Source of the DNA: a virus
Reading direction: 5' to 3' (one strand)
IMG/VR virus record: IMGVR_UViG_3300032006_000031
Location: 1 to 37,842 of that record
Length of the DNA: 37,842 nucleotides
The notes under the pieces were generated by a model. The model was not told where the DNA came from and made no database searches. It saw nothing but the letters and a program-made list of their open reading frames with translations. Within the stretch, counting starts at the first letter, position 1; each line of letters opens with the position of its first letter. Position numbers and translations under genes: made by a program. This document shows positions 20,948-30,961 of this stretch, in pieces.

Positions 20948-22420
20948 TTAATATGATGATTCGACATAATCCGTAGAAGCAGCAAATAATTCTTTTATAC
21001 CTCCAGGATCGGTTAATGTATCAGTAGAGATTTTAACTGTTGCATAATAACCTTTAATACCAGTCATTTTATTACCCCATATCACTTCTCCTGGAGCTGC
21101 TGTACTGTTATTAACTAAATTAGCCATATATTTATTTTCTTTTCTATCAAAACCAGCTCTGTTTATTGGAGGTGTTAAAGAAGTTGTGTTAGCTGTTATA
21201 GGGTTTGTACTTAAATTAGCATATTGATTTCCATAATTATCATATGCTCCTTCATTATAACTATAAATAGAGGTAATTGTGTCTTGTGTGTTAGTTACAC
21301 TCGAACCATCAAAATCAGTATTTACTGATCCGATACCAGTTAAATCAGAAACAAAACTGTTAACTTCCCAACCATTGCTTCCTTCATAGTTTATAGTTTT
21401 AAATACTTTAGAAACACTAACATCAGGATTAAATATAAATTCTATAGAAGCATCATTATCTACACCATAAAATTGACATCTTGGTTTTGTAGAAATATAG
21501 TGTTGATATAAACTAGCAGTATCATTTGCTCCAGCACTTGAAGCTCCTGTAGTATAAAATTTATTTTTTAAACTTAGCATCATACCTGGTTTATAGGTAT
21601 ATAAACTTGTCCAACCTTGAATATTTTCATCAAAAGACAATGTTTTATATGGAATAGAAGACTCTTCAGGTTGTATAGATAAAACATATTGTTTATTATA
21701 AATATCCCAACCACCAGTTAATTTACCATTACCCATAGTCCCAAATTGATCTCTAAAAAAATCAATCATACCATAATTAGATATCTCAGTAAGACCATCT
21801 TGAGATAATCTCATTACTGCATTTCTGTCTTTATCTGTAAAGTATTTTCTTCTTCCATACACGGCAAAACTTTCAGGGTTTTTACTTATACCAAAGTTTC
21901 CTACATAAGCTTGTACTTGACCAATCACGTTAGGACCAGATGTTACAGTTGAATTTCCTTCTGCTGAATAAATAGCATCTTTATCTATTAAAGCTCTACT
22001 TACTTTTTTCTCTTGAAATATAATTAAGTTTGTATCTTCTGCATAAAGTTTTTGTATACTACCATTAGCTGGATCTACACTTTTAATAATATCTTCTCCT
22101 ACCGAAAATACATTTGTATCATTAACACCAGTTCTAGCATTAAAAACTCCTGAGTAAATCATTGAATTTATTCTAGTTGATGCTTTAGGATTGTCTTCAA
22201 CTAAATATGCTTTTACTCCTTGACCAACATATGTATTATTATAACCGCCTCTAATACGCGCTTCTTCAACAGCCCAGTTATGCATATTTTGAGGTAAAGC
22301 ACCTAAAGTTCTATCACCTCTAGATCCATTCCATCCCACTGCGGACGGTTGTGTTCCATCTGTAGCTGTTTTACGTAAAATAAAACTGTTAAAAAATTTT
22401 ACTTCAACTGTTGCTGCCAT
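20948..22420 (-). CDS. Tail nozzle-like protein (propeller part)
   Basis: A 490-residue structural protein rich in beta strands, Gly, Ser and Asn. Phrases such as A-V-Y-G-R-R-K-Y-F-T-D-K-D-R-N-A-V, then L-S-Q-D-G-L-T-E-I-S, and W-D-I-Y-N-K-Q-Y-V-L-S-I look like blades of the beta-propeller domain of podovirus nozzle proteins (T7 gp12/P22 gp10 type). The end K-G-Y-Y-A-T-V-K-I-S...E-L-F-A-A-S-T-D-Y resembles the C-terminal strand of such proteins. It follows the 1850-residue protein by 34 bases with an AT-rich leader. It probably forms or caps the tail tube. The family assignment is from pattern memory. Confidence 0.65.
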   Translation of the reverse strand: MAATVEVKFFNSFILRKTATDGTQPSAVGWNGSRGDRTLGALPQNMHNWAVEEARIRGGYNNTYVGQGVKAYLVEDNPKASTRINSMIYSGVFNARTGVNDTNVFSVGEDIIKSVDPANGSIQKLYAEDTNLIIFQEKKVSRALIDKDAIYSAEGNSTVTSGPNVIGQVQAYVGNFGISKNPESFAVYGRRKYFTDKDRNAVMRLSQDGLTEISNYGMIDFFRDQFGTMGNGKLTGGWDIYNKQYVLSIQPEESSIPYKTLSFDENIQGWTSLYTYKPGMMLSLKNKFYTTGASSAGANDTASLYQHYISTKPRCQFYGVDNDASIEFIFNPDVSVSKVFKTINYEGSNGWEVNSFVSDLTGIGSVNTDFDGSSVTNTQDTITSIYSYNEGAYDNYGNQYANLSTNPITANTTSLTPPINRAGFDRKENKYMANLVNNSTAAPGEVIWGNKMTGIKGYYATVKISTDTLTDPGGIKELFAASTDYVESSY

Positions 22421-22454
22421 AATTTATAATTGCATATTTATTTGTATTATTACC

Positions 22455-25400
22455 TTAACAAGCGCTTAGACCAGCACCTTGAATATAATAGTTTTGCATA
22501 GACGCTCCTTGAAAAGCACCAGTGGCATAACTAACACCGTTAATTGTTATAAAAGCTTCTTGTGATAAATTATCTTCTGTATAAGTAGCTGTACCTCCTA
22601 CTATATTTACTGATCCAATATTATCATAACAAGAATATTGTAGATGAAAATTTAATTCGCCAACTGTTTGTATTTGTCTAGAACCCTGACTTAAAGACGC
22701 ACCATTGGTTATTTTACTCCATAAATTTTGTAAGTTACATGAAGAACTTCCATATAAACCACTAAATTTTTGTAATATTTTTATTTGATTGTTAGCTGAA
22801 GGTATTGGTTGTAAAATACCAAATTGATAACCTTGAGCTGGTTTAGGACAAGGATTGTTATTCCCTCCAGTAGTTTGATCTAAATTAGCTACACAAGGTT
22901 CTGCTGTTCTTATTACTTTTTTACCATTTTGATCAAATTGAGCAACCCACTTCATATCTCTTGGTCTTGCTGGAACAGATGATCCTTTTGTAGTATCACC
23001 TGAAGCTATTATAATACTTGCTCCGCCAGGACAAGTAGAACAAGTCCAAATTGGAGCTCCAAATCTTGTTGAAGCATATTCATTACCCCAATCTACATTT
23101 AAAGTTCCTTCTCCATTAACATTTCCTCTATAAGAAAACCATTTATTATTTGCCCCAGGAGACCAACCTATTGTTAATTCAGGATCAGTATAAAACCTTG
23201 ATATATATTTAAAAGACCATTCTCTAGCATAAACTACTACACTTGGATAAAAACCAGAAGCTTCTTCTTTAGTATCTGCTGGATTTTCACTTACTCTATA
23301 TGCGAAATATGCCGGTGGTACACTATTAGAACCAGAGCCATTATTATATGTAGATACTAATTGAGTAGGATTATAAAAATCTCCAAAACTTAAATATATT
23401 CTTTGATTTTGTTTAGCATTATCATACCCACTATATGAATAGGTTGGACATTCATTTAAACCTAATGTAGGTATTATTGGATTAGTTATAGTGCTGTTAT
23501 TAGTTGGAGATATATTATTTCCATAAGGATATCTAGTAATTAATCTATATTCTCCAAACTTATCTGGAGCATCACTTGGAGCTGTACCTCCTGGATCTCT
23601 ATATGCTTGGTTTCTTCCAATTACAAATAATTTTCTACCAATACTTACTAATGGCCAATTTCCTTGATTTTCTTTAGACTCCATCCATGATTCAAAACTA
23701 TCTGCTTTAGAAGGATCTCCACTACTACCCTCTTGATTTACAGCTTCACTTAACTGATCTTTTACACCTGTTAATGGAAAACCAGTAGGAGAAGTAAATT
23801 GATTTCCTCCGTAGCTTACTGAACTTTCTGATCTCCAATAACTATTACCTTGCGCACCTCCAAACTTTATTTCATTACCTTCAACATCTTTTGCTGTTTC
23901 CCAAGCTGAACTAGCATTTTGTCTATATTGTAAATACGTAGGCCAAGCTACACTAGGTCTATCATTTGGAGCTGCTCCATAATTACCTAATTCAAAATCT
24001 ACTATAATATAAGCACTTCCAGCCGTTAAACCTTCAGGACTTGGTAAAGGTCCTGTAGTAGTATTATCGCTTCTTCCTTCTGTTACATCTGTTCCTAAAC
24101 CAGAATTAGAAGCGTTCATAGAAATGTTCATGTTTCTATTAGAGTTTTTCCAACTCCAACCACTACAATTAGAAGCTGTTACGTTACCATAACTAGGTAA
24201 AGAATTACCTAAATCTAAGTTACTAGAATTAACAGGATTTCTATCTATTGGAGGTAAAGGTGTTGTGCTAACAGGATTATTACTACCAGTTCCGGGTACA
24301 GCCCAATAAAAACCAGATGATTCCGATGCTTGACTAACACATTGATTTTTTACACTCCCAAAACTATCATTTAAAGATAAAGTTTCATATCCAGTATTTC
24401 CATCTACAGACGGTGCACAAGTTACAACGGGATTACCTCCTACACCACCACCAGAAGCTATAGTTGTTTCAGTAGTTCCAGCATCTGTTAATGAAATTTC
24501 TAAAGCTACAGGTTGATTTAATGGTGGACAACTGCCATCAGCACAAGGATCTGTTACAACACCATTGTTGTCAATAACTAATTGGGGTATTCCATTTCCA
24601 ACAGGATCTTGAGATGTTATAGACCATCTTAAATCTTCTGTGTTTTTACTATTGTCTGTTGTTCCATTAACTCCTGTAAAAGAATAAACTGGTGTTTGTC
24701 CAGGTTCAACTACAATACCATCACTAGGACAATTTATTGTGGGTGGAACATTCCAAAGTTTTTCAAATTTAGTTATAGTAGCCTCTCTTCCTCCTGCATC
24801 ATTGTTTTTTACTATAAAATTAAATTCAAAAGTATTTTTTGCTATTGAATCATCACCTTCTCCTTCAGGTCCATAATAAAAAAATGTATCATTTGCTATT
24901 TTAATATTATATAAATCAGGAGTTGTGGTTCCATTACCAGGTTGTCGTTCTAAAACAAATTTATGTGTTATGGTTTCTTGTAAAGAATTTTTTACCCAAA
25001 AACCACCATTTAAATCAATCTCACTATTTATTACAGGAATCATATCTCCATTTACGGATAATGAATAAGGAAAGAAAGGTACGGATGTATATGTACCGCT
25101 AGAATATGAAGCGGTAATTGATGTTCCTGGACTTACATCTTCAGCAAAATTAAAAGTCCAAGTTTCTGGACCTTGTCCTCCGGTTGGAGGTAATGATCCT
25201 GTTGTAAAATCTTTTACAGAAGTTTCACCTTCTTTTATAGCTTCATTAAGTTCTGATATAGTTCCAGTTGATGACGTTTCCCAGTAAATATCTATTAAAG
25301 ATTCTACCGGAGTAGTTTCATATACTGATAACCAAGTATTTACTGCTGTTGTTGCTGTAGCTGGCGCTGTAGATCCAATAGGATTGTCAAGATCTGAAAT

Positions 25401-28007
25401 ATTCACTCTACCCATTAATGGATTAGAAATAGTTTGATATATAGATCCAAATTTAGTTGGTGTAGTATTATCAAATAAATCATTTTGATCAGATATAGTT
25501 GAAACTGTATCTGAAATAGCAATTTTTGTAGTTGTATTTACTGGGTTAAATTGAAAGTTGTTTAAAGGTTGAGCTACTTGATTTGGTTTTTCATTACCTG
25601 GTCCTACTCTACCATATAATTGTACCGAACTTCTAAATTGTTTTTGTTCAGGACCTACCTCTGTTAAATCTCTTGGAACTTTATTAATATTATCATTTAA
25701 TAAAGTTATATATGAAACTGTACCTGCTGCATCTGGATCATCCGCAATTGGAGGGTAAAAATTCATAATACCCGGTAAATAAACATTATAATATTCTTGT
25801 TCTGTTTGTTTAACTACTATTTTATAAGAATACCAACCTAGCGGGTTATAATCTGCGCTAGTAACATCTCCATTATATAAACTAGGCCAACCACTAATAA
25901 TATTATGTGGTATTAATTCTTCTATAGGAGTATTAAATAAAACTTTTATAGAATCACCAGGCCAAGTGTTAATATCGTTACCAGCGTTACTTCCATAATT
26001 TTGAACTTCATTATAAGGAAAATATACTGTATCTCCAACTAAAGTTAAATCATCGGCGTTTGTAGCTTGTTTACTAACAGAAGATAAAATTGTTGTAGAA
26101 CTTCTACCATATCTATCTGATAATATAATACCTATTTGATAATTTCTATTTTGTTTTACCGTATGCATAGGATATTCTCTTGACACAGTTCTTTCTATAG
26201 GTCTTTGAACATCTGGGTTATCAGCATGAACACTAAAATTTGTTAATTTATCAGAAACTGCTACGTTATAATCTAATGTGTCTGGAGGAGTATGCTTATT
26301 TTGAAAGTTACTATAAACAATTCTATTGCTAATAATTTCTTGCCCATGAGCTCTAACTGGCGCTTTGTCATATACTCTTATTATTTCACTTTCTGGTAAA
26401 GTTTTATAAGGTTTACTACCTTGATAATTATATTCTATAGTGGTTGCAGTTCCAAATCTTTCATATCCCGTTGTTCCTTCTCGTGGAACTATGTCTACAA
26501 CTTGTACAGCTAATGAATCTGATTCTTTATATAAAATCTCTATTTCATCTATTTTAAGTGCGTTAAACAGTTGATTAGCTTGAACTCCATTATTATCTTT
26601 ATCTAAAGGAAGAGGAATTTGTAAATAAATATTATTTACTTTATTTTCCATAAACCCAACAACAGTACTCCTATAAGCAGCTTCTTCATCAGTTGTCATA
26701 CCGGTTGGAGTAGTGTTATTTAAAAAATATCCATCTTGTTTAGGTATAAAAGCTGGTTGTGTAAATGGTGCCATTATAGAATAATTACCATCTTCATATT
26801 TAAATCTATAACTAAACCTTACAAATTTATCTTCTAAAAAATCAGGATCTCCATTAAATTTAGGATTATAATTTGGATTTTCAGTAAGACCAGGAGTATC
26901 AGCATTATAAGAAGTTGCTGAACCAGGGTTCATAGGATTACTAGCGTCTTCCATACTTGTTACCCATTGGTCTGTACCTGTTAAAGGAGAAGAAGTTCCT
27001 GGTGTTACATTTTCATTAAAACATAAAATACTTCCACTAGGAATATCTAAAATAGTTGTAGCTGGTGGGCTACCTGTACTTAGATTAGTTTTTAAAATTA
27101 AATTTGCCTCATTAGTAGTTGTATCAAAAACTTGTAAAACTGTATCAGTAGTAAATGCAGCTATTTGAGCTCCCGTACTTGGATTTAAAGCTGTTATTAA
27201 AGCTCCTACTAAAACTTTTGTATTTTGAGGACTAAAATCTTTAGCTAAACCTTCTCTATAATCAGATAATATTTTTATTTTATCAGATCCAGTAGTTGTT
27301 ATTCCATCTGTAATAGCAGCACCTCCATTAGGCCACACAGGAACTACATTATTATTCCATGTAAAATATGGATTATAATTTTGTCCTTCTGGTTGAGTAT
27401 CTTGTACATAAAAAGCCCCAGTTCTTTTTCTATATAACTGTATAGGTTGAAAAGGAGCATATGTAGCAACTGAAATTTGGTCTTCAGTAGTATAGTAGTT
27501 AGGAGTAGTAGCTCTTTCTACATTAATTCTACGAGGTTGGTTTCTATTATCTGTCCAAAATAATATTCCTTCTAATAAATTCACAGATAAAATAGGATGC
27601 GTAGTAGAAAAATTTAAAAATGCACCTTTAACAAGTTCAGTTGTTATTTTACTAGATATATTATGAACATAAATATAATTATTTGCACTAGGGGAATAAT
27701 TTAATGCTTGTAAGTTATAATCATTAGATTTAGTTTGATCATAATCAGTTAAAAATATATAAATGTTATTATTAACCTCATCAGTGTATAAACCTATAGT
27801 AGTTAAATTACAATTACACCCACTTAAGGTTTTTAAATCAACCAACACTTGGTTACCTAATACATTTTCTAACGCTCCAACGTCGGCACCTTCTGATTTA
27901 CTTACTTGTATATTAATTCCTTCACGATATTCACCATTTGGTAACAACCTAGCATCTAGGTCTTTATTCATTTTGGATTTAATAAAAGAATTTTTAGCTT
28001 CTGCCAT
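22455..28007 (-). CDS. Giant tail structural protein (nozzle N-terminal region plus Ig-like/adhesin domains)
   Basis: An 1850-residue beta-rich virion protein. The N-terminus, D-L-D-A-R-L-L-P-N-G-E-Y-R then I-Q-V-S-K-S-E-G-A-D-V-G and E-N-V-L-G-N, is a signature of phage tail nozzle or stabilization proteins. The first 900 residues read as propeller-like repeats (F-W-T-D-N-R-N-Q-P, D-R-Y-G-R-S-S). An Ig/cadherin-like domain follows near 1085-1185 (P-P-T-I-N-C-P, then V-E-P-G-Q). The last 650 residues are Gly/Ser/Asn/Tyr-rich and contain most of the Cys residues; the protein ends in Cys. These distal parts could contact the host surface. Five bases separate it from the upstream adaptor gene, and it is much longer than T7 gp12 (about 794 aa). 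Confidence 0.72.
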   Translation of the reverse strand: MAEAKNSFIKSKMNKDLDARLLPNGEYREGINIQVSKSEGADVGALENVLGNQVLVDLKTLSGCNCNLTTIGLYTDEVNNNIYIFLTDYDQTKSNDYNLQALNYSPSANNYIYVHNISSKITTELVKGAFLNFSTTHPILSVNLLEGILFWTDNRNQPRRINVERATTPNYYTTEDQISVATYAPFQPIQLYRKRTGAFYVQDTQPEGQNYNPYFTWNNNVVPVWPNGGAAITDGITTTGSDKIKILSDYREGLAKDFSPQNTKVLVGALITALNPSTGAQIAAFTTDTVLQVFDTTTNEANLILKTNLSTGSPPATTILDIPSGSILCFNENVTPGTSSPLTGTDQWVTSMEDASNPMNPGSATSYNADTPGLTENPNYNPKFNGDPDFLEDKFVRFSYRFKYEDGNYSIMAPFTQPAFIPKQDGYFLNNTTPTGMTTDEEAAYRSTVVGFMENKVNNIYLQIPLPLDKDNNGVQANQLFNALKIDEIEILYKESDSLAVQVVDIVPREGTTGYERFGTATTIEYNYQGSKPYKTLPESEIIRVYDKAPVRAHGQEIISNRIVYSNFQNKHTPPDTLDYNVAVSDKLTNFSVHADNPDVQRPIERTVSREYPMHTVKQNRNYQIGIILSDRYGRSSTTILSSVSKQATNADDLTLVGDTVYFPYNEVQNYGSNAGNDINTWPGDSIKVLFNTPIEELIPHNIISGWPSLYNGDVTSADYNPLGWYSYKIVVKQTEQEYYNVYLPGIMNFYPPIADDPDAAGTVSYITLLNDNINKVPRDLTEVGPEQKQFRSSVQLYGRVGPGNEKPNQVAQPLNNFQFNPVNTTTKIAISDTVSTISDQNDLFDNTTPTKFGSIYQTISNPLMGRVNISDLDNPIGSTAPATATTAVNTWLSVYETTPVESLIDIYWETSSTGTISELNEAIKEGETSVKDFTTGSLPPTGGQGPETWTFNFAEDVSPGTSITASYSSGTYTSVPFFPYSLSVNGDMIPVINSEIDLNGGFWVKNSLQETITHKFVLERQPGNGTTTPDLYNIKIANDTFFYYGPEGEGDDSIAKNTFEFNFIVKNNDAGGREATITKFEKLWNVPPTINCPSDGIVVEPGQTPVYSFTGVNGTTDNSKNTEDLRWSITSQDPVGNGIPQLVIDNNGVVTDPCADGSCPPLNQPVALEISLTDAGTTETTIASGGGVGGNPVVTCAPSVDGNTGYETLSLNDSFGSVKNQCVSQASESSGFYWAVPGTGSNNPVSTTPLPPIDRNPVNSSNLDLGNSLPSYGNVTASNCSGWSWKNSNRNMNISMNASNSGLGTDVTEGRSDNTTTGPLPSPEGLTAGSAYIIVDFELGNYGAAPNDRPSVAWPTYLQYRQNASSAWETAKDVEGNEIKFGGAQGNSYWRSESSVSYGGNQFTSPTGFPLTGVKDQLSEAVNQEGSSGDPSKADSFESWMESKENQGNWPLVSIGRKLFVIGRNQAYRDPGGTAPSDAPDKFGEYRLITRYPYGNNISPTNNSTITNPIIPTLGLNECPTYSYSGYDNAKQNQRIYLSFGDFYNPTQLVSTYNNGSGSNSVPPAYFAYRVSENPADTKEEASGFYPSVVVYAREWSFKYISRFYTDPELTIGWSPGANNKWFSYRGNVNGEGTLNVDWGNEYASTRFGAPIWTCSTCPGGASIIIASGDTTKGSSVPARPRDMKWVAQFDQNGKKVIRTAEPCVANLDQTTGGNNNPCPKPAQGYQFGILQPIPSANNQIKILQKFSGLYGSSSCNLQNLWSKITNGASLSQGSRQIQTVGELNFHLQYSCYDNIGSVNIVGGTATYTEDNLSQEAFITINGVSYATGAFQGASMQNYYIQGAGLSAC

Positions 28008-28011
28008 TTAT

Positions 28012-29235
28012 TTAAAATTTAAGCCATTTAGATTTACCCCTCATAATCTGTACAAATTCTTTAGATTTGATATTAGATAATCTTATTTTTGCGTTACGTA
28101 ATTTTGCGCTTTTTTCTCTTCGTAAACGCTGAACAATATATTCAGGTTGATTTATTCTGCTAGCTAAAACAGCATGACTTATGTAAGCATAAACAGCTTC
28201 TTCAGCTAATTTAGGTACTCTCATATCTTTTTCATACGAAAGTCCATCAGATATATATTCTAAAACTATTATTTTATCTTTTAAATCACTTGAAAATCCA
28301 AACGTTCCGTTTCTTTCATTAATAGTAAACCAACCATTAATTTGAGAAGTTTCAGGTTGCATACCATATCTTTGACCATAACCATAAAACCAATTACCGT
28401 ACCATCCATATAATCCATCTGCTATTAATCTTCCAGTAATATCATCTCTTATTTCTTGTAATAGTTCTGTATTTTGACTATCCCAACGTTCTTCTGTAAT
28501 AGATGTACCAGTTAAATTTTGACCTAAATTATCTTGAGTAGGAATTCCTTCAGCATCTTGAATAGGTTTGGTATATGGATTTGTAGTTAGAGTTGTGGGA
28601 TAAATTATATGAGTTATACCAACATCATCAACCCAAGACAAATTCACATAATTTACATAATCTTGAGGTATTGGAACACTTAAATGATAAGGAATGGTTA
28701 ATTCTTGTGATTTTATACTTTTTAAAGTATCATAACTAAATTCTTGTAATGCTCTTTTAGTATGAAAAATAACATCGGTTCTTTTTACACTAGGAATAAG
28801 CTTTCCTTCTCCTACATATGCTACTAAAAAATTATTAACTAAATCTTCTACTTTAATATAAGCGTAGCTATTATAATTTTCTTGCGTAACTTTACCATAA
28901 GCATCTTTATTTCCAAATTGACCTCCAGTTTCTGTTAATAATTGAATAACTAAATATGTTCCTTCAGCTTGAGCTGGAAGTGTAAAAACATTCCTTAAAA
29001 CACTATATGTTGTAGTATATTCAGTAAATGTTCCAGGATTCCCAGTTAAACTTGTATATAATCTAAAGTTATTTATATTATAATCTGGAGATGCAGGATC
29101 ATAGCTACCAAATGTTATATCAGTATTAAATGTTGCAGTAAAAGTTGTTTGGTTTGCTGTTGCAACAAACATTTGAGCCCCTGCATAATATTGCGAATTT
29201 TTTTCGGTAATTAACCCTCCATCTGGTTTTGACAT
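28012..29235 (-). CDS. Putative head-tail connector / tail adaptor protein
   Basis: A 407-residue structural protein. Residues 1-110 form a beta-rich domain (Q-M-F-V-A-T-A-N-Q-T-T-F-T-A). A helical adaptor-like region follows from about 120, with L-V-N-N-F-L-V-A-Y-V-G-E-G-K-L, K-R-A-L-Q-E-F-S-Y-D-T-L-K-S and I-P-Y-H-L-S-V-P-I-P-Q-D-Y. The basic C-terminal helices include R-L-R-R-E-K-S-A-K-L-R-N-A-K-I-R. This resembles connector proteins that bind below the portal and recruit the tail. It lies between a second adaptor-like gene and the nozzle-like gene, six bases after the former. Exact counterpart (P22 gp4 or T7 gp11 type) not determined. Confidence 0.66.
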   Translation of the reverse strand: MSKPDGGLITEKNSQYYAGAQMFVATANQTTFTATFNTDITFGSYDPASPDYNINNFRLYTSLTGNPGTFTEYTTTYSVLRNVFTLPAQAEGTYLVIQLLTETGGQFGNKDAYGKVTQENYNSYAYIKVEDLVNNFLVAYVGEGKLIPSVKRTDVIFHTKRALQEFSYDTLKSIKSQELTIPYHLSVPIPQDYVNYVNLSWVDDVGITHIIYPTTLTTNPYTKPIQDAEGIPTQDNLGQNLTGTSITEERWDSQNTELLQEIRDDITGRLIADGLYGWYGNWFYGYGQRYGMQPETSQINGWFTINERNGTFGFSSDLKDKIIVLEYISDGLSYEKDMRVPKLAEEAVYAYISHAVLASRINQPEYIVQRLRREKSAKLRNAKIRLSNIKSKEFVQIMRGKSKWLKF

Positions 29236-29241
29236 TGCTTA

Positions 29242-30018
29242 TTATATTTTTTCGTTTTGTTCATTAACCGCAACTTGTTGTGCTGCACTTTCTATTATTT
29301 GAGGATCTTCAATTATTATTCCTGCATATTTTAGAATTTGTAATATAACATTTGTTTGTTCAGAATCATGAAGTTCAAAATTATTGGAACCAGTAGGCAT
29401 TGTGCTTACATTATAAGGATCCTCATTATATGTATATTGACCTAATGTGCCCACTGTAAATCCCCATCTTGGAGGAATAGGCTTTCTAATATAATCTACT
29501 TTTATATCTCCTTGAGTTGTAATAGTTTCAGGTTGAACATAAAGTCTATTATTTTCAAAAAGATAAACGGGAAAAGTTTTGGAAGGTTTAGTAAGAGGAG
29601 ATTTTTTAATTTGATAGAATTCAGTTCTATCGAGTCTTTGTATTTCAACTTCATCATTGTATATAACAGAACCTAATCTGTAAAAAACAACTTCTTGGCC
29701 AAATATATCTAACGCGGGAAGAGTCCAGTAAGATACGGTGTTATTTGTTCCTGATGGTGTTGTAGAAATATATACTGCGTCTCCAACAGTTTTAAATATA
29801 TTCATTTTTTCATCAAGATTTTTTACTCTATCTGCATAATCAGTATCTGTTTGAGGTACTCTAATTAATTGATTTAAATCTTCAAAATATTTTTCAAATA
29901 TTTCCAATTGAACTTGAGTTCCCAAACTATTAAATTCAGTTGGGGTAATATAACCTCTTTGCTCTTTATTCAATATAAGCAAAACAGTTTGATATACCGT
30001 ATTTACATTTATAGCCAT
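29242..30018 (-). CDS. Putative tail adaptor / ring protein
   Basis: A 258-residue protein with a helical N-terminus typical of phage adaptors (V-N-T-V-Y-Q-T-V-L-L-I-L-N-K-E-Q-R-G), followed by beta strands with F-Y-R-L-G-S-V-I-Y and L-D-R-T-E-F-Y-Q-I-K-K-S-P-L. A late motif is V-D-Y-I-R-K-P-I-P-P-R-W, then a C-terminal helix with E-L-H-D-S-E-Q-T-N-V-I-L-Q-I-L. Y-I-R-K-P-x-x-P-x-W and helix-E-L-H are recurring features of phage tail-adaptor proteins, in my recollection. The gene is the first after a terminator hairpin, and it starts in an AT-rich region with no Shine-Dalgarno sequence. Confidence 0.65.
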   Translation of the reverse strand: MAINVNTVYQTVLLILNKEQRGYITPTEFNSLGTQVQLEIFEKYFEDLNQLIRVPQTDTDYADRVKNLDEKMNIFKTVGDAVYISTTPSGTNNTVSYWTLPALDIFGQEVVFYRLGSVIYNDEVEIQRLDRTEFYQIKKSPLTKPSKTFPVYLFENNRLYVQPETITTQGDIKVDYIRKPIPPRWGFTVGTLGQYTYNEDPYNVSTMPTGSNNFELHDSEQTNVILQILKYAGIIIEDPQIIESAAQQVAVNEQNEKI

Positions 30019-30036
30019 TTATGTTATATTATTATA

Positions 30037-30060
30037 ATAAAGGAGGCAAAAAGCCTCCCT
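30037..30060 (-). terminator. Rho-independent terminator between virion genes
   Basis: GGAGGC (30042-30047) and GCCTCC (30053-30058) pair around a five-base loop. On the minus strand the stem is followed by TTTATTAT. It lies just past the stop of the 274-aa gene (30073) and before the adaptor gene start (30018), so it should reduce read-through into the tail genes. Confidence 0.72.
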
Positions 30061-30072
30061 TATTAATTTATA

Positions 30073-30897
30073 TTAAGAAAGTTTTTTTTCTATTGATTTG
30101 AAGACATCTAAGCCTTCATCTGTCTTAAAAAATTGAGCCATTGCTGAATATGGATGTTCATCAAAAGGAACCGTCATAAGTTTCTTTTGATTAGATGCCC
30201 ACATAAAGGTTCTTTGATCTGAACTTAATTTTATAATTCCAGCTTCTGTAGCTTTTATTGCAAAATTTCGTAATTGTACATTTTCATCATTTGCTAAATC
30301 TAAGAACAGTTTAGCATTCTTTTTAGCAAATATTAATAAATCTCTTTTAATTTCTTTAGAACTCATCTCTGACACTTTAGATCCAGCTTCTACTCTTAAA
30401 ATAGCTTCTGCTTGGTCAATATCAATAGTTCGCGCCATATTTAAAGCATCTATTTCTAATTCTAAATCTATTAAATCATCTTGAGCTTGTACAACTTCAT
30501 CTACTTCTCTATATCTTTGTCCTTTTAAAGGATGATATAAAGATAATATTTTTTGTAATGCCTCTTGTTCTTTTTTTACTAACAAAGCTCCGTCTCTAAA
30601 AACAATATGTCCTAATGTAGCCTCTCCTTTTTGTTCATCTTTAAATGGAGAATTTTGATTAGTTGCATATCTAATTTCTCGTTGCTCTCTAGTTTTAGGA
30701 TCATACCACAAAAGCGCGTGGCGAGATGTATGTCTAGATGGAATTTTATATGTTAAAGGTGTTTTATCACCTGTTAAAATATAAGTTCTATCTTTTACTT
30801 CCCAGCTATCTTTGGAAGTTATTTTTTCTTTTTTTGGTTGCATAACCTGTTTAGGTTCTTCTAAAACAACCTCTTCATTTTTTATTTTTTTTGCCAT
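30073..30897 (-). CDS. Capsid-module structural protein of unknown role
   Basis: A 274-residue, charged, helical protein between the major capsid and adaptor genes. A basic/acidic N-terminal tail (about 1-45) precedes a domain with S-R-H-T-S-R-H-A-L-L-W-Y-D-P-K-T-R-E and G-H-I-V-F-R-D-G-A-L. Helices follow with L-S-L-Y-H-P-L-K-G-Q-R-Y and I-D-Q-A-E-A-I-L-R-V-E. It has no enzyme motif. By position it may be a head-completion or portal-associated protein. A terminator lies on each side of it, which suggests that it is expressed at a level different from the capsid and tail genes. Confidence 0.6.
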   Translation of the reverse strand: MAKKIKNEEVVLEEPKQVMQPKKEKITSKDSWEVKDRTYILTGDKTPLTYKIPSRHTSRHALLWYDPKTREQREIRYATNQNSPFKDEQKGEATLGHIVFRDGALLVKKEQEALQKILSLYHPLKGQRYREVDEVVQAQDDLIDLELEIDALNMARTIDIDQAEAILRVEAGSKVSEMSSKEIKRDLLIFAKKNAKLFLDLANDENVQLRNFAIKATEAGIIKLSSDQRTFMWASNQKKLMTVPFDEHPYSAMAQFFKTDEGLDVFKSIEKKLS

Positions 30898-30921
30898 GAT
30901 ATAATATAATTAAATAGTTAA

Positions 30922-30961
30922 AGTAAAGATACGGAGCACCCGAAGATGCTCCATCTTTACT
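30922..30961 (-). terminator. Strong hairpin after the major capsid gene
   Basis: AGTAAAGAT (30922-30930) pairs with ATCTTTACT (30953-30961), and inside it GGAGCA (30933-30938) pairs with TGCTCC (30947-30952). The stem is 15 bp with a 2-base bulge and an 8-base loop. On the minus strand it is followed by TTAACTATTTAATT. It is about 30 bases past the capsid stop and probably terminates or stabilises the capsid transcript. Confidence 0.7.

Noticed and set aside
30922-30961. Structured RNA or riboswitch
   Set aside because: The element is a single stem with small bulge located after the capsid stop; a terminator or mRNA-stabilising hairpin is simpler.
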